A stretch of 64,000 nucleotides of DNA from Nectonema munidae (lineage: Eukaryota; Nematomorpha; Nectonematoida; Nectonematidae): positions 992,001 through 1,056,000 of the forward strand of contig JAUIRK010001059.1 of the NCBI GenBank assembly GCA_030549495.1, written 5' to 3'. Shown one piece after another: positions 51,701-62,472 of the stretch; the stretch's first letter is position 1; every line of letters begins with the position of its first letter. Under the pieces are notes generated by a model. It was given only the letters and a program-made list of their open reading frames with translations. It searched no databases and was not told the DNA's origin. The position numbers and the translations under genes were made by a program.

Positions 51701-52291
51701 GATTTAGTTCGATTGTATCGAAATTTATTAATTCTTGGACTCGATTCAAAACCGTACTTTTCAATGCTTCTCAATATCGGCCACTTTGAAATTAAGTCAC
51801 AGAATATTGCCTTGATCCGTCATCTAAACTTCATAGAGTCACTCACAGGGCACTCCATCATTTCTACACTAAATTCAGACACAACATTTCCAAAAGAAGC
51901 TGTTAAACTCAAATTCAAAAGTGAAGCCTTTTTATCAATTTTGAGAGACAATTTTCTCCCAAAATATTTTTTCCCAAATCTTTTAACAAAACAAGGCTTT
52001 TTCATAAATGCAATAATGGTTGAAAAAAATGACATTCAAATGACCCAATCTAACTGGAAACGTGAATTATTCAATAGCTTGAATTTTGATGAAGTTGATC
52101 TTAGGAGCTTGAATTTGATCGCTATTTTCGTCTTTCCTGATAACTCTTTTTTAAGAAATTTAAATTGCTTAAAGTTCCAATATGAATTTGTGATAAGTGG
52201 TGTTAAAACACTTGGATTCAAACCTCTTGTTTTCTTTCAAAAAGACCTTAGTAACGTTGATAAGGTTAAAGAAGTTCTTGAAAATTTGTAA
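48755..52291 (+). CDS. AARS2: Mitochondrial alanyl-tRNA synthetase fused to a FASTK/RAP-like C-terminal region
   Basis: Intact 1178-codon single exon. Residues ~14-480 form the class II AlaRS core and tRNA-acceptor helical domain. It charges tRNA-Ala: HHTFFEMLGNWSF (102-114, motif 1), FWTMGDYGPCGPCSEIY (184-200), EIWNLVFMQY (222-231), DCGLGLERL (249-257, motif 3), and YRIVADHIRTI with NLIRTLIRRALRHA (304-344). Residues ~485-610 follow the editing domain, but its GGQ loop reads SAFTPKSFNHGSD and its zinc HxxxH box reads SNTTS (593-597), so editing is probably lost. No second C-H zinc site or usual C-Ala domain is visible. Residues ~810-1178 look like FASTK proteins: Leu-rich helical repeats, then LPKYFFPNLLTKQGFFINAI (1068-1087) and a RAP-like end (LNLIAIFVFPDNSFLRNL ... 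TLGFKPLVF). The first 13 residues are a short possible presequence. Human AARS2 has 985 residues. Lack of introns may mean retrogene origin. Confidence 0.93.
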   Translation: MPLASPSSLRIYSSTEIRNKFFNFFKSKHFAYVAPSSVIPTQDKSLLFTNSGMVQFKPILLGDVNCQEAFGSNIQKVFNSQKCIRLGGKHNDLKEVGLDNFHHTFFEMLGNWSFNASSSKADVCKFCFEFLTNEVKLPLEHLYFTYFKGDESRGFSPDYQAKNIWLNLGVSQSHILPGNYLNNFWTMGDYGPCGPCSEIYFCQTPVKDASQLLLQGSADMLEIWNLVFMQYQRRRDGTYSPLSHFHVDCGLGLERLTCVLQGKCGTYDTDLFAPLLAKIHEYSEVDPYSSLFSPNEDYYKDKAYRIVADHIRTIVVALSDKVLPGRSNPGNLIRTLIRRALRHALISLKMKKYAFSNLAYSVSEQLGAVFPEIAQNIETNVEILNEEEKIFRKYLLLNHDIIYSYLANDGTRSLLGADSIDKMISMHSIPLEVIKFISFKEGIHLDLNKFQEQQNLSRMSAKINHDITNIKFHLKTMADNFQGPSLKSNKIFAIYSFGGQFCNELEQGEYAVIVTSVSAFTPKSFNHGSDLGSISTASNSLVRFNVEEVIKVDSEDCNDFFIHLGLLENGHIAVNDECVFTIDQVNRRKLIQSNTTSYFIECCLRHLLKNVEMKKKHSTFNQSTLFFGTDITINSSQIEEFINENLKFFKKCKGISCLEDKELSQSLFETVKDADEFFVDKNLESLSDSVSLVSLEKFKVNSYKMKFLTDVVPELLQKESDYETTFTQFQKDFRNNLRNANLCFSNAPLNQIKKAKKDILKNIITYERKKKCLQSLASLKSEAILYDTATFKKLLKFNKFDQILTSIDTHLDSPERTLNLLKFLLLKNFNLNEENHLELAKNLVRSLIDNLDQLSEEDLLSLFYIFQKKMHHFEDLHDKIFSSLSSASFLWTDISNSIKLFLNLSLTSYMNQHAFSILLERILSSNLLPNLTLNQLQNLSSIAIIFNPQEYRKIQNNFKAILVKLYPKIKNSFNKVNQNDVLDLVRLYRNLLILGLDSKPYFSMLLNIGHFEIKSQNIALIRHLNFIESLTGHSIISTLNSDTTFPKEAVKLKFKSEAFLSILRDNFLPKYFFPNLLTKQGFFINAIMVEKNDIQMTQSNWKRELFNSLNFDEVDLRSLNLIAIFVFPDNSFLRNLNCLKFQYEFVISGVKTLGFKPLVFFQKDLSNVDKVKEVLENL

Positions 52292-52341
52292 GAATCTTTT
52301 TTATTCAATTATTATTTTATAAACTTAAAGATTGTTTCGTG

Positions 52342-52347
52342 AATAAA
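52342..52347 (+). other. AARS2: Polyadenylation signal of the AlaRS-FASTK gene
   Basis: AATAAA 51 bases after the stop codon, the first such hexamer downstream. Confidence 0.6.
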
Positions 52348-54129
52348 AAATTTTTCATCTCTAAATTTATCATATTTTCTTCGTTAAGTCTAGAAAAGTT
52401 TTCATAAATAAATAAGTGATAGACAGGAAACAGGTTGCCTATTTTGCAATATTGAAGTAAACACCCTTCTCTTTTTCTCCTGCACTCAATCCCAGACCAC
52501 GATGAGTAGGAGCTTTATGTTTGAGTTTGTGTGCCAGAATATGTCAGCCAGCTTCTCCCTCTCAGCACTTTTCCTTTAATGTTCGTCATGTCTTCAGAAA
52601 AACACGCATTTTGCTTGTTTTCTATCTTTAGCAATCCGGTCCAAATGGCCATTGTCCACATATGTAGCTTTCAGTTACCATCTAATGATGTCTTTGTATC
52701 ACAGCTTTAGACCATCACTTATTCTCTAGCTAGATATAGCAGATGGCCTAGACTAAATAGATTTTCATTGGATGGCCTAGACTAGGTTCTCTTCCTGAAC
52801 CAGAGGGTGGAGGCATTCTATTTTTGATCCAAAAAAACTATTTTGGACATAATATAGTTAGTACAGACTTATTGTAAGAAATTTTTGACTTAATAAAAAA
52901 TACTTTATGTGTTTTAATATATAATTACAATTCTTTAGTTTTAAAAAGAAAAAGAATTTATTAAAATAAATTAAATTTTTATAAATAATATTCAAACAGC
53001 GGCGTTATGATCGTTTACAAAATCAATATTCAAAGGACGATCATTTGAATGTTTGCATAGAAGTTTATTCAACATAAAACAGTCTTTCAACAGACTTTGA
53101 TATTCCTTGCTACTTTTGAAACTTAAAAAAATTCTGTAAATGATATCTGAATTTTTTTAAATTTGTAAATGTTTAATATTTGTCAACATTTTAAAATTTT
53201 GTAAAAAAGTAATTTTTTGAAAAAAGTATGAATTAAAATGTAAGCCAACTACTTATCATGAAATGTTTTTTTCTTTTTCCTGAACTAAATTTTTATTTTA
53301 ATCACCTGAAAAAGTCAAAATCGATTCAGAATTGATAGCTAGTCACTTTTTTGTGCAGAAAAGAATGAGTTTTATCGACTTTTGCTCATCCTGCTTGTGA
53401 CATAGGAGTGAGTTGGCTTCTCATTTGAAACATTCAATCTTACCGGCATTGTTTCCATGCTCAATCTTTCAACCGTTTGCAACTACTCTGTAGAGCTTTT
53501 TAGCAGATTCTCGATAAATCTTGCGAGTTATTCCAACTTATTTTCGGAGGCGCACATTCAGCCCATGAGTGGTGGTATATAGACTTGAGAGAATAATTCA
53601 AACGTAGTAGATCATATCAATTATTGGATTTTTGAAGACAACCTAGGAATAATTTTTTATATAACTTGTATAAAAACGGAATGCTCGAACGAATATGATT
53701 TGCAGCGACGTACCAGTATAAAGTGCAATATTCTTAGAGTAATAATTAAACGCCGCAAGCTCTTTTTTTCTTCAAGCGCCATCTTAACCAGAAGAAGTGA
53801 AGAACAAAAACTCCAACCTCATTCTGTTTCGAAGTTTTGTTTTGTTGTATTTATGAGAAGGTAAGAAGCTGAAATTTAAAAAAGTTTTATTCCTTTAAAC
53901 TTCTTTTATTCCTACTATATTTTTTTTTAGCATTTACCAAAAAACATCTTTATTCTGACACAACATACTTGTCCAGTTTGTTAGTACAGCTAACGGCGTA
54001 CATGACTAAAGCTTCCAAAATAAAGATTATTATTAGATGTAACATAAATTATGCATAATTAATGTGTTACATCTTCCATGAAAAAGGAACAGACACTTTT
54101 ATTGGCTCAATGCAGACATATAATGCCAC
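52348..54129. other. Intergenic DNA without a supported gene
   Basis: Two short related stretches near 52740-52790 repeat GGCCTAGACTA, suggesting a small local duplication. No protein-like frame was recognised. Confidence 0.45.
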
Positions 54130-54541
54130 GCTCTCAAGGTGGTGGGTGTTGCTTCTACATCAACATCCGATATTCCCTATTTGGTTATCATCATTCATTG
54201 CGTGGCTCCTAGACTTCAACTGACAGTCCATGATTCATTGAATTCATGCGAGAAATTGAGACGATTCTCTGGGGATTGTGCATCTATTTATCATTCTTCA
54301 TCCAAGCGCTCATCTCATGAACAAAACTACAGGAGCTTTGATAACCCAATTGCTAAAACTAAGGCATATCATTGCTATGAGATGGGTTCTCCCTCAAAGA
54401 ACAGATACTTCAAGAATTTTTGAAAAGCTGGAAATCAGTGGTATTGCAGATGCAGAAGAACTATTATCTGGGTTCTGCTGGCCCTTTCAAAGGACTGCTA
54501 AAGAGCATTTGTTTTCTAGATTTTTGAGGGACAGACATTAG
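54130..54541 (+). mobile_element. hAT transposase fragment (ZNF862-like)
   Basis: Two overlapping frames carry IIHCVAPRLQLTVHDSLNSC, IYHSSSKRSSHEQNY and, after a frame change, LLKLRHIIAMRWVLP. These correspond to the hCvaHrL, yhsSxkR and RWl blocks in the middle of hAT proteins of the ZNF862 type. Nothing else of the element is recognisable. Confidence 0.5.
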
Positions 54542-54544
54542 GGA

Positions 54545-55900
54545 AAGGAAATAACATGCACTATTTTCACCTGTAAATATGCAAAGGTAAGGAATAATTT
54601 GCACTGTATGAATGATGTATTTTGTTAACACTCATTTTTTTCTTGTTGCAAATACTGCTAAAAAACATTTGAAATGAAAATGAAACTGGTTTCGATTAGA
54701 TACAGACAATAGATTCAATGTAAATGCTGCTGATTTTATTTATTTTAAATCTTTTCCGATTAAATTGTTTAGCCAAACAGTCTGTCATATTTTAAACAAA
54801 AATACGCAAAAATGTTCTAAATCAAATGGAAGGATATGCTAATAATGCTTACTTTTAGCTTCAATTCTTTATTTACACGAATGCTTCCTAAACTGTTCCT
54901 AACCAACGTTCCTTAGAAAACCTTCATTTTTCAAAGAAACGAATGTCCCCTAGAATGTCCCTGCTTTTGGAATGAATTTTTATATAACTCGGAACTCATT
55001 GGTACTTCGTCTTATAATTTTAAACATAAAATAAAAGCATACTTTATAAGTAAATATGAAATGAATTGTAATATTGAGCATTGTTTCTTATGTTCAACCG
55101 AGTAACACTAACTCCTATTTATAGTGTATATATATACCCTCATCTTGAGTATTTCTGAATAATTTTCTCCCTACTTATACATAAATATTTATCAAGCCCT
55201 GTCTTCATATATGATTCGTAGCATTTGTATAATCTTTCCTTCTCTGTGATGTTTTTTTCTTCCTTTTTTTACTATTTGTTATTATTTATTCGCCATTCTT
55301 TTCTATGACGTAATTATTTATTTTATGATTGTTATATAAACTATTTTAAAATAGATTTTTTACATATATTGTTAACTTTTCTATATTTGTTCTGGATAAA
55401 ATCAATTCTATTAGGATACTCATACCAGCGGCTTGAAATGGCCTTTTGAGTTTCCTCGAATTTTCTTAGCGTAAAATTTGTAACACATCTTTTCTTTATA
55501 AATTATTTATAATGTTGATGGAATGACATGAATATTATTATTGTTTTGTTTGTTATGCGAAATAAATTCTTCTTCTCCTTCTTCTTCTTCAATGAAAAAT
55601 GGCAGGGCTTATAAAAGCGTAATTATAAATTGTAATGTGCGCTCTGCAAAACTCCACAAAAATTCCTTCACTTCTAAGTTGAAATCATTAAATAAAACCC
55701 TGATTATTTTGTATTACTCAAATCAAATGTCTAAAGTTTCGATAAAACCATCGAAAAATGTCTTGAATTTAGTTAGATCACGCTTGACAAAAACCAATTA
55801 ACAATTTTAGAATGTCTTTGAGATGGATATCTAGGAGTTTATGATAATCTTTAAAAATGCTTGACAGACATTAAGGTACATAATGAAAGACATTACGTAT
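54545..55900. other. AT-rich intergenic DNA
   Basis: No supported gene; the 86-codon frame at 55541-55801 is Ser/Lys/Asn-rich and unrecognised. Confidence 0.45.
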
Positions 55901-57399
55901 ACATAACAGTAGGGTGGCCCTTAAAAAGACAAAAAAAATTTTTTTTTGCTATAACCTGTGCCACACTTTCAAATTGTTATATTAGGTAAAAAAATGTTTT
56001 ATGCAAAAAATTTTTACAATTGAATAAGTTTCAGAGGTGCCCCACTCCATTTGATTTTTTTTCCAAAAAGCAAACCTGATTATACTTGCTTATATATTGT
56101 ATGTATATGAAAATATCAACCAAAGCATATTTTTAATTAATATTTAATGAAATTTCAGTTAAGTTTATATAAAATTAATACTTTTCTTTTTTTATTTATT
56201 TTTAATTTTTGTAAAATTGTGTTTGGTACACTCTGGAAATAACTTTCTATGACCAGAAACCACTTGTAGAAGAAATTGGAATTGATCTTCATCTTTCGTT
56301 AAATGTTTATTAAAGTCTTGAATAAGAGCAACTGCCCTTTCTGCACTGTCATTAACAACGGGAAAGTTGTTCACAATCTCCTGAATGAAGAGTTCTGAAA
56401 TTCCCAATAAGTCAAAAAGTTTTTTTGAATTTGTAGTACAAAACTCTGTTAGTAATATTTTTAAAAAGATCTAATTTAATATTAGCTTTTTTCTACTGAT
56501 TTCTCTTTTTGGATTTTTCATTGCATATAACATTTTTTTTATGATTACCAGATAAACGTTTATCAAACAAAGCTGAACCAACCAATTCTTCGGATAAATA
56601 CTACAAATGGGATGCAAACTTTTTACTTGTGGCATAAGAAATATTTTTTTACGGAAATTCAAGTAATTGTTTCATAAATTCCAAATCGTTCAATGGTGCT
56701 TTTGAAGACTGAAGACATCCAAGCTTTCAAATAAATTACAACAGAAAAACAGGCAAGATCACGAACACTTTCTTGTTCTAAATCACTGAGATTGAATTGA
56801 TTTTTAAATAACCAAATTTTTATGATGTGGATGACTTTTGACAACCAACGAGCTCTGTGAGTTGCACCTGGAAGATAAAAATGAATACCCTTTGGTGAAA
56901 CATCACCAAGAAATATAATTTGATAATTCAAGAAATTCCTTCAAATCATCTCTAGGTTGTTTTGTTTTTAAGTGCATATGTGCAAAGGAAAGAAAGTTTT
57001 CTCTGTATGGTGCAATTAATTTTTCTACTTCTATATCTATGGAATCTACTGAATAATTTTTTTCATTAATTTTACACCAATTGTTTTTGAAACGCTTATA
57101 ACCTTCCCAAGACGGTCCATTTCATACCATACACGAAGGACGGATATATGCCGTAAAACTCCCATACATCAAAAAAGATCGTTTATAACGAATTTTACAT
57201 TTCTTACATAAATTCTATGTAAAATCAGAAGAAATAGCATTTTAAGCACAAAAACTAGTAAATGAAAAAAATTATTCATGTGAGCGTAATAATAAATTAA
57301 CGCCATCTGCATTACTGAAATACTTTCTGCAATATCACAAACCTTAGGATGTTTTCATCGAGAAGGCCAGAAGACCGCTTGTATCGAACTATAAGTAAG

Positions 57400-57483
57400 T
57401 TGCATGGAGCGGGATTCGAACCCAAGCATTTGAGTTTCGAAGTCACACGTTCTACCAACCCACTCACGCCTAATAGGTCTTTT
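57400..57483 (-). repeat. tRNA-like sequence, probably SINE head
   Basis: The minus strand has a pol III B box (GGGTTCGAATCCC) preceded by an A-box-like TGAGTGGGTTGG and an arm around ACTTCGAAACT. The outer strands do not form a proper acceptor stem. I therefore read it as a tRNA-derived repeat inserted in the larger transposon rather than a working tRNA gene. It is not the same family as the SINEs at 4600 and 34139. Confidence 0.45.
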
Positions 57484-58044
57484 GTTTATATGCATTTTCA
57501 TTTCTTCAAACTTTTTATTTTGAAACTCAGAAATAAATCCAGTTCAATTTTCTATGTATCGCTCGGATCTGATCAAAACCCTGAAATAAATGAATGAAGT
57601 ATGCATAAAATAAACTTGCGCATTGGAGAAATCCAAGGTTTCATGTTTACACGATTGTGTTAGACATTGAAACAAAACAAATTTCATCCCGAGGAATGAT
57701 GAATGAGGAAGCTGTATGTGTTACAGTATATTAGGCATTATATTCTACAGATTGCGTTGCCAAACTAGAAAAATTTACGAGAGTGATAATGATCAATATA
57801 TGTGCTAGTTTGTTCATGAGATATCGTTTTCAACCTTCTATATAATGCACGATAGCTTTACCTTCAAAAGTAATTTTTGTATCCGAGCATATTGAAGGTA
57901 AAATATAAACAAAATTGAAGCGGTGTTGTGTGATGTCGTCACGCAGAGAATTATTTTCAAATATGTCGTCACTAAACATTTGTGCATAAAATACATTTTG
58001 TACACAAAATTTAACTTTTATTCTGTCTTCTCAGTTTTTCAATT

Positions 58045-58400
58045 TTGAACTGTGTGATTATCTCCGTCATGCAGTCGTCTTCAAGTGTTTCTTCTTATGA
58101 CATTACAACTTCTTGTTCTGAAAGTTTTACTTTGTCTTCATCTGAGGAGTCAGATAACCTTTCTGAGATGGTTTCAGATTTCTTACTTGCCCCAGACGGT
58201 ACACGTTATCAATGGGATTTTTTTCTACGAATGTTGGAAGACCTGGAACTTTCAACATTAGAGATAATGTCGCTGACCCATATGGTCCTAAAGGAGATGC
58301 TAAATCTTTAGATGATCCTTTGAAAATTTTCCAACTCTTTTTTACTGTTGAAACAATATCACATATTTATTTTAATCATATTCAATGCGTTTGCATGAGC
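58045..58400 (+). mobile_element. piggyBac-type transposase N-terminal fragment
   Basis: A Ser/Glu-rich leader (SSEESDNLSEMVSDFLLAPD, 58140-58200) is followed, after one frame change, by NVGRPGTFNIRDNVADPYGP and DDPLKIFQLFFTVETISHIY. This fits the entry to the piggyBac DDE domain. It lies inside the element at 55901-59138, on the opposite strand to that element's own protein, as a nested insertion. Confidence 0.55.
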
Positions 58401-59138
58401 AAACTTTTTGTAAACTTTTTGTTTATGTCCAAGAGTGAGACGTATGATAATAATAAGATATCTTTATGTTTTTGAAGAGATTTCCACTTATAGTCCAGCT
58501 TTAATATTCCAGCTCTTGTCCAGATTTTATATGTATTTAAAACAGCAGTTTTGCTAGATTCTCTAATAGTTTTGCTCTCAATCTTGTGGAGATAAAAGAA
58601 ATATTTCAAAGCTTGACGATACGATGGCAGTTTAGATCCAAGAATTTAAGTTTCATCACATCCAATAAGGTAAATTTCATTTTGTTTTCTTGTTTTTATT
58701 TTAAACCTATTATATCTAGAAAAATACAAATGTTTTATCTTTCACATATCAAGAATTTTAAAAACTTACTTGTGTTTGAATGAAATAGAAGAAAGAATAT
58801 AATGATGATTAAAATTGAATGACAACAAATTTTCAAGTATACACAATGTCTATTTTAGTGTGACATACAAAGGTTGATGACACAATAAAAAATGTCAATA
58901 ATTATAAACCACTCATATCATTCATATAATACTTCATTTAGATGAGTGCATACACTCTTTTTCAACTAATGTTTAATTAAATGGGGTTTCTTTCAGGTTT
59001 TTTGCTAAAGGGCCACCTCTAAACATTAATAACGGAAAATATTTTGCATACAGAGTTTTTGATGTAAGTAGAACAAAAAAACGGGTGGCGCAAACAAAAA
59101 TCATAGATTTATTTTCAAGGGCCACCCTAACATAACCG

Positions 59139-61037
59139 TCTGAAAGTGTGCATTCAAAATATAGCTAGGAATCAATAAACTTAGGCTTAATAAACGTTTG
59201 GCATGAAGATAAGTAAAAATTATTTTTTTAAATAGATCGTCATTGTAAAAATTAGTAAAGACTTATAAGGAATTGATAGACACACGACTTTCCAAAATAA
59301 TAAAATGTAGCCATGATTTTTTTGCGATTCTGTTATCAATGACTGTAATGTCGTTTTGAAAAATATATATTCTAAAATTGAAATGTTATCATATTTGGGC
59401 TTTAGGAATTCAAAAAGAGGAATAATTAAATACAGAATTAATGGCATCTTAATAAAGTTCTTGATTGATTTAACTAAATTGCAGAATCGAAAAATATGAT
59501 CAAGTTTCAATTTCTAGAAATATAATTTTTGAAATGAAATTACACTCATTGATAACAAAATCGCTAAAAAAAACTAATCTCTTCACTAACACTCAGAATA
59601 TCTCTATTTTACGAATTTATTTATTTATTTCAAATGTATGAAATAAAGCTGGCTGCTACTCTAAAGCTTAGATACGTATGTTAGTTATAGAGAAGTTAGT
59701 CCAATTTTATTTCTACTCCTGAGAAACATTGAACACTCTAATAATTCCTTATAGTACCACTATAACTATAAATGCCATTGTAGAAATAGATTTATTTCAT
59801 CACTTTTCAAAGATGATACCTACCTTCTTGTCTCCCCTTTGTAATATATCATCATATCAAGAAGAGAACAAACTTTATTATAAAAAAGTAGTACGTATAT
59901 TAACTGAAATACAGATCAAAATATATTTTATGTGCAAACTATAAATTTCTCGAGGTTAATTATTTTTAATATTGTCTTCGAATAATATATATCAAATTGG
60001 ATAGTCAGTTACACATAGGTGTATAAGTTAGGGATGTATTTTATAATGTAGTCAGTCTTACAAGAATAAATACCAAATTGAAACTCAAAAAAGTCTATAG
60101 GTAAGAATATGTCATTTTATATAATGAATTAGTGAGGGGTTTATTCCTTCTCTACGCGCAAAGCTCTAAACAGTAAAAAGGTACGGAGTTGTTAATCTGT
60201 GTATGTGCTTTATAAGATTTGCTTGGGAAGAAACATATTCCAAATTTCGAATTCATTAAATCCCCAATTTTTATCTCATCTCAAAGGGAATATTTTGCTG
60301 ATTTCGAAAATGACTAAAAATGTCAACTTTTAAAACTTTATGCCATTTTTTAGCGCTTTAAACTTCGAAGATAACGAAAATTGCTAATTTAGCCTTGAAA
60401 AAAGTAATCGTTGGACGCAATTCAATTGGAATCAAGAATAAATTAATTAAATATGGCGATTTTTATATTTTTCGCTTTTGCCTTAAATTTATGATTTGAC
60501 ATGTGATCAACAAATATGCACATATTTTATAATTTTGAAACAATTGTTCTATACGAGAATGCGGTAAAAAGTAAAAAACAAAATCATCCAGAAAACAAGT
60601 TTTTTCTGCTACAATTCTATCTGATCATTTTCTTTAATAATTTTAGTGTCTTATTTTTTTATTCTCACTTTTTTTTAGAAAAAAATAATATTTCTTCTTT
60701 AAAAATTTACTTATAGCGGACATTTCGAAGATCTTAATGCATAAAGTATTCCTTTTAGGATTTTTATCTTTACCAATAAATTGTCCTTATAAAAATTTGA
60801 TGGACACCCGAATTTGGTAGAACACCTTCGTTGATAAATACTCCTATAAGGTTTATAGCATTTACCGATTTGTAAGAATTTACTTGGAGTGAAATCACGT
60901 TTTTTAAAAATAAACTTTAAGGGAGGATTTTGAAGGACGCGTTTATATACATAAATTCTCCGTCGACAGAACCCCCTTTAAAATTTTGACTTGAAGCGGA
61001 TTTCATAGAACACATGGATGATATAAATATTCTACTA
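59139..61037. other. AT-rich intergenic DNA
   Basis: No supported gene. 60710-61030 has scattered words such as CTTATAGCGGACATT and CTTGGAGTGAAATCACG that look like worn Tigger subterminal repeats. Confidence 0.4.
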
Positions 61038-61440
61038 CAGCGAAGACCGTATATAATGAATTCCACTTATAACGAAGATATTATATCGTTCGCTTCAAAT
61101 TTTAGCAAATTTAATTAAAATTCTGTTTTAAACGAAAATTTTTTGAAGAATATTTTATTTAACTGAAAAATGAATTTTTTTTACACATTTTTGAAGTGGA
61201 AGAAAATATGGAAGATTTTAAAATGAATGTATTTGATGCAATTTTTGGTTGAACTCAATTTTGTTTTAGTGGGTGAAGAATCAATTGAAAATTGTTTGCA
61301 CGTTTATTTTTGAAAACGACTATGTTTCAAAAGTTGGTAGTGATGATGATGATGATGTTGAAGTTAATGATGATGAGGTAAGTGAAAGAAGCAAGTCTAG
61401 TAATGAAGGGTTTGGGCACTTTGATAAAAGTTAACTTAAT
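61038..61440 (+). mobile_element. pogo/Tigger remnant
   Basis: Starts TA|CAGCGAAGACCGTATATAAT followed by CCACTTATAACGAAG, a Tigger-like terminus. Downstream, broken frames around 61200-61380 recall the end of a Tigger transposase (MNVFDAIF ... VKNQ ... IENCLH in mixed frames) with an acidic tail (SDDDDDVEVNDDE). The other terminus was not found. Confidence 0.4.
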
Positions 61441-62004
61441 TGATGAAAATAGTGTAAAAAAGTTAGAGCTTATAAAACAAAGCAACATTATACATGTTGC
61501 TTACAAAATATCTACGATGTACTTATTTTACTGAATAAATTTTTCGAATGTAAATGCTCCTTTACTTTGTACTTGGTTGAGATGTGGCGGATTTCGGTTA
61601 ATACTAATTAAACTAAAGGTACTTAGAAATTGGGTAAATCCGATTTTCACGGTATACGTATACTCTATGCAGATACAAAACCATTCTTAAATTAAATGGA
61701 AGCGCAGAAGAAATATTTCCCATTCCCACCCCATTTATCATTTAAACGGCGAGCCAAGCTAGAATCAAAAATGGAAGAAACTTGTTTTATTATTACTTAA
61801 ATTTTCCATATTTACAACTTTTGTCAAGGAGATCCAAAAAGAAAAAGTCTTAAAATGTATTGAAGTAACCAGAATTGAAGCCTTTCTTATTTTATTTTTT
61901 CTGAAGAATTTGCGCGTCAAGGATCTATCTGGTATTTTCACCTTGATATACAATAGCTTTAAATTATAAGAAATGTCATTCTTGTTCTTATCTCTAAGAC
62001 TACT
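61441..62004. other. AT-rich intergenic DNA
   Basis: Nothing recognised on either strand. Confidence 0.4.
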
Positions 62005-62472
62005 TTATAGGGCATTGGTTCCTAAAGTGTGGGCCATGACCCCTGGGGGGCATAAAGCAAAATTTAAGGGGCCATGATCTGAGACTATGCATAAATAAAG
62101 CCAGATGAGTTTAGCGGGTAGATGCTGGTGGAGGGAAGGCTTCTTATCCCACCTGTGAATACGCGAACCCCTAGAGCACTTAATTGCTACAATGTTATCA
62201 AATTTGCAAGATTCAAAGATTAAATCACATCGCGTAGGATTAATAAACTTTTTCCATCCACTGGATTTTCTATGTTTCCTTCTTTTTTTTCTTATTCTTT
62301 AAACTCCTTTTAGAAAAATGCCCTTTTCAATTAATCTTATGATTATAATTGTTAGATACTAGTAGACAGTCACGGTATTCATCGGCTATGATTGTTGTGG
62401 GGGCCATAGACAAGGATCATGTATGAAAAGTGGGTAACGATCAGAAAAAGTTTGGGAACCACTGTTATAGGG
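62005..62472. mobile_element. hAT MITE (452 bp) with 8-bp target duplications
   Basis: The element 62013-62464 begins CATTGGTTCCTAAAGTGTGG and ends AAAGTTTGGGAACCACTG, an imperfect hAT inverted repeat. Exact 8-bp duplications TTATAGGG lie at 62005-62012 and 62465-62472. Internal GGGGCCATGA words near the left and GGGGGCCATAGA near the right continue the symmetry loosely. No coding capacity. Confidence 0.9.

Larger units (their letters stand above)
55901..59138 (-). mobile_element. 3.2-kb element of an unnamed transposon family with TIRs and 9-bp duplications
   Basis: The body 55910-59129 starts TAGGGTGGCCCTTAAAAA and ends with the complement of TAGGGTGGCCCTTGAAAA. The flanks are ACATAACAG (55901-55909) and ACATAACCG (59130-59138), a 9-bp duplication with one change. 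On the minus strand are parts of one protein family. N-terminus at 58670-58440: ILGSKLPSYRQALKYFFYL. C-terminal half at 57130-56192: YQIIFLGDVSPKGIHFYLPG, THRARWLSKVIHIIKIWLF, VNDSAERAVALIQDFNKHLT, DEDQFQFLLQVVSGHRKLFP. I know this family as numerous uncharacterised proteins in arthropods and cnidarians. The central domain (present in the copy at 14240-15283) is replaced by other repeats: a tRNA-like piece at 57400 and a piggyBac-like piece at 58045-58400. The copy is broken. Confidence 0.75.

Noticed and set aside
48755-52291. Bacterial or organellar origin of the long intronless AlaRS frame
   Set aside because: AT content and codon use look like the neighbouring host DNA, a eukaryotic AATAAA follows, and the C-terminus resembles FASTK proteins, a family known from animals.
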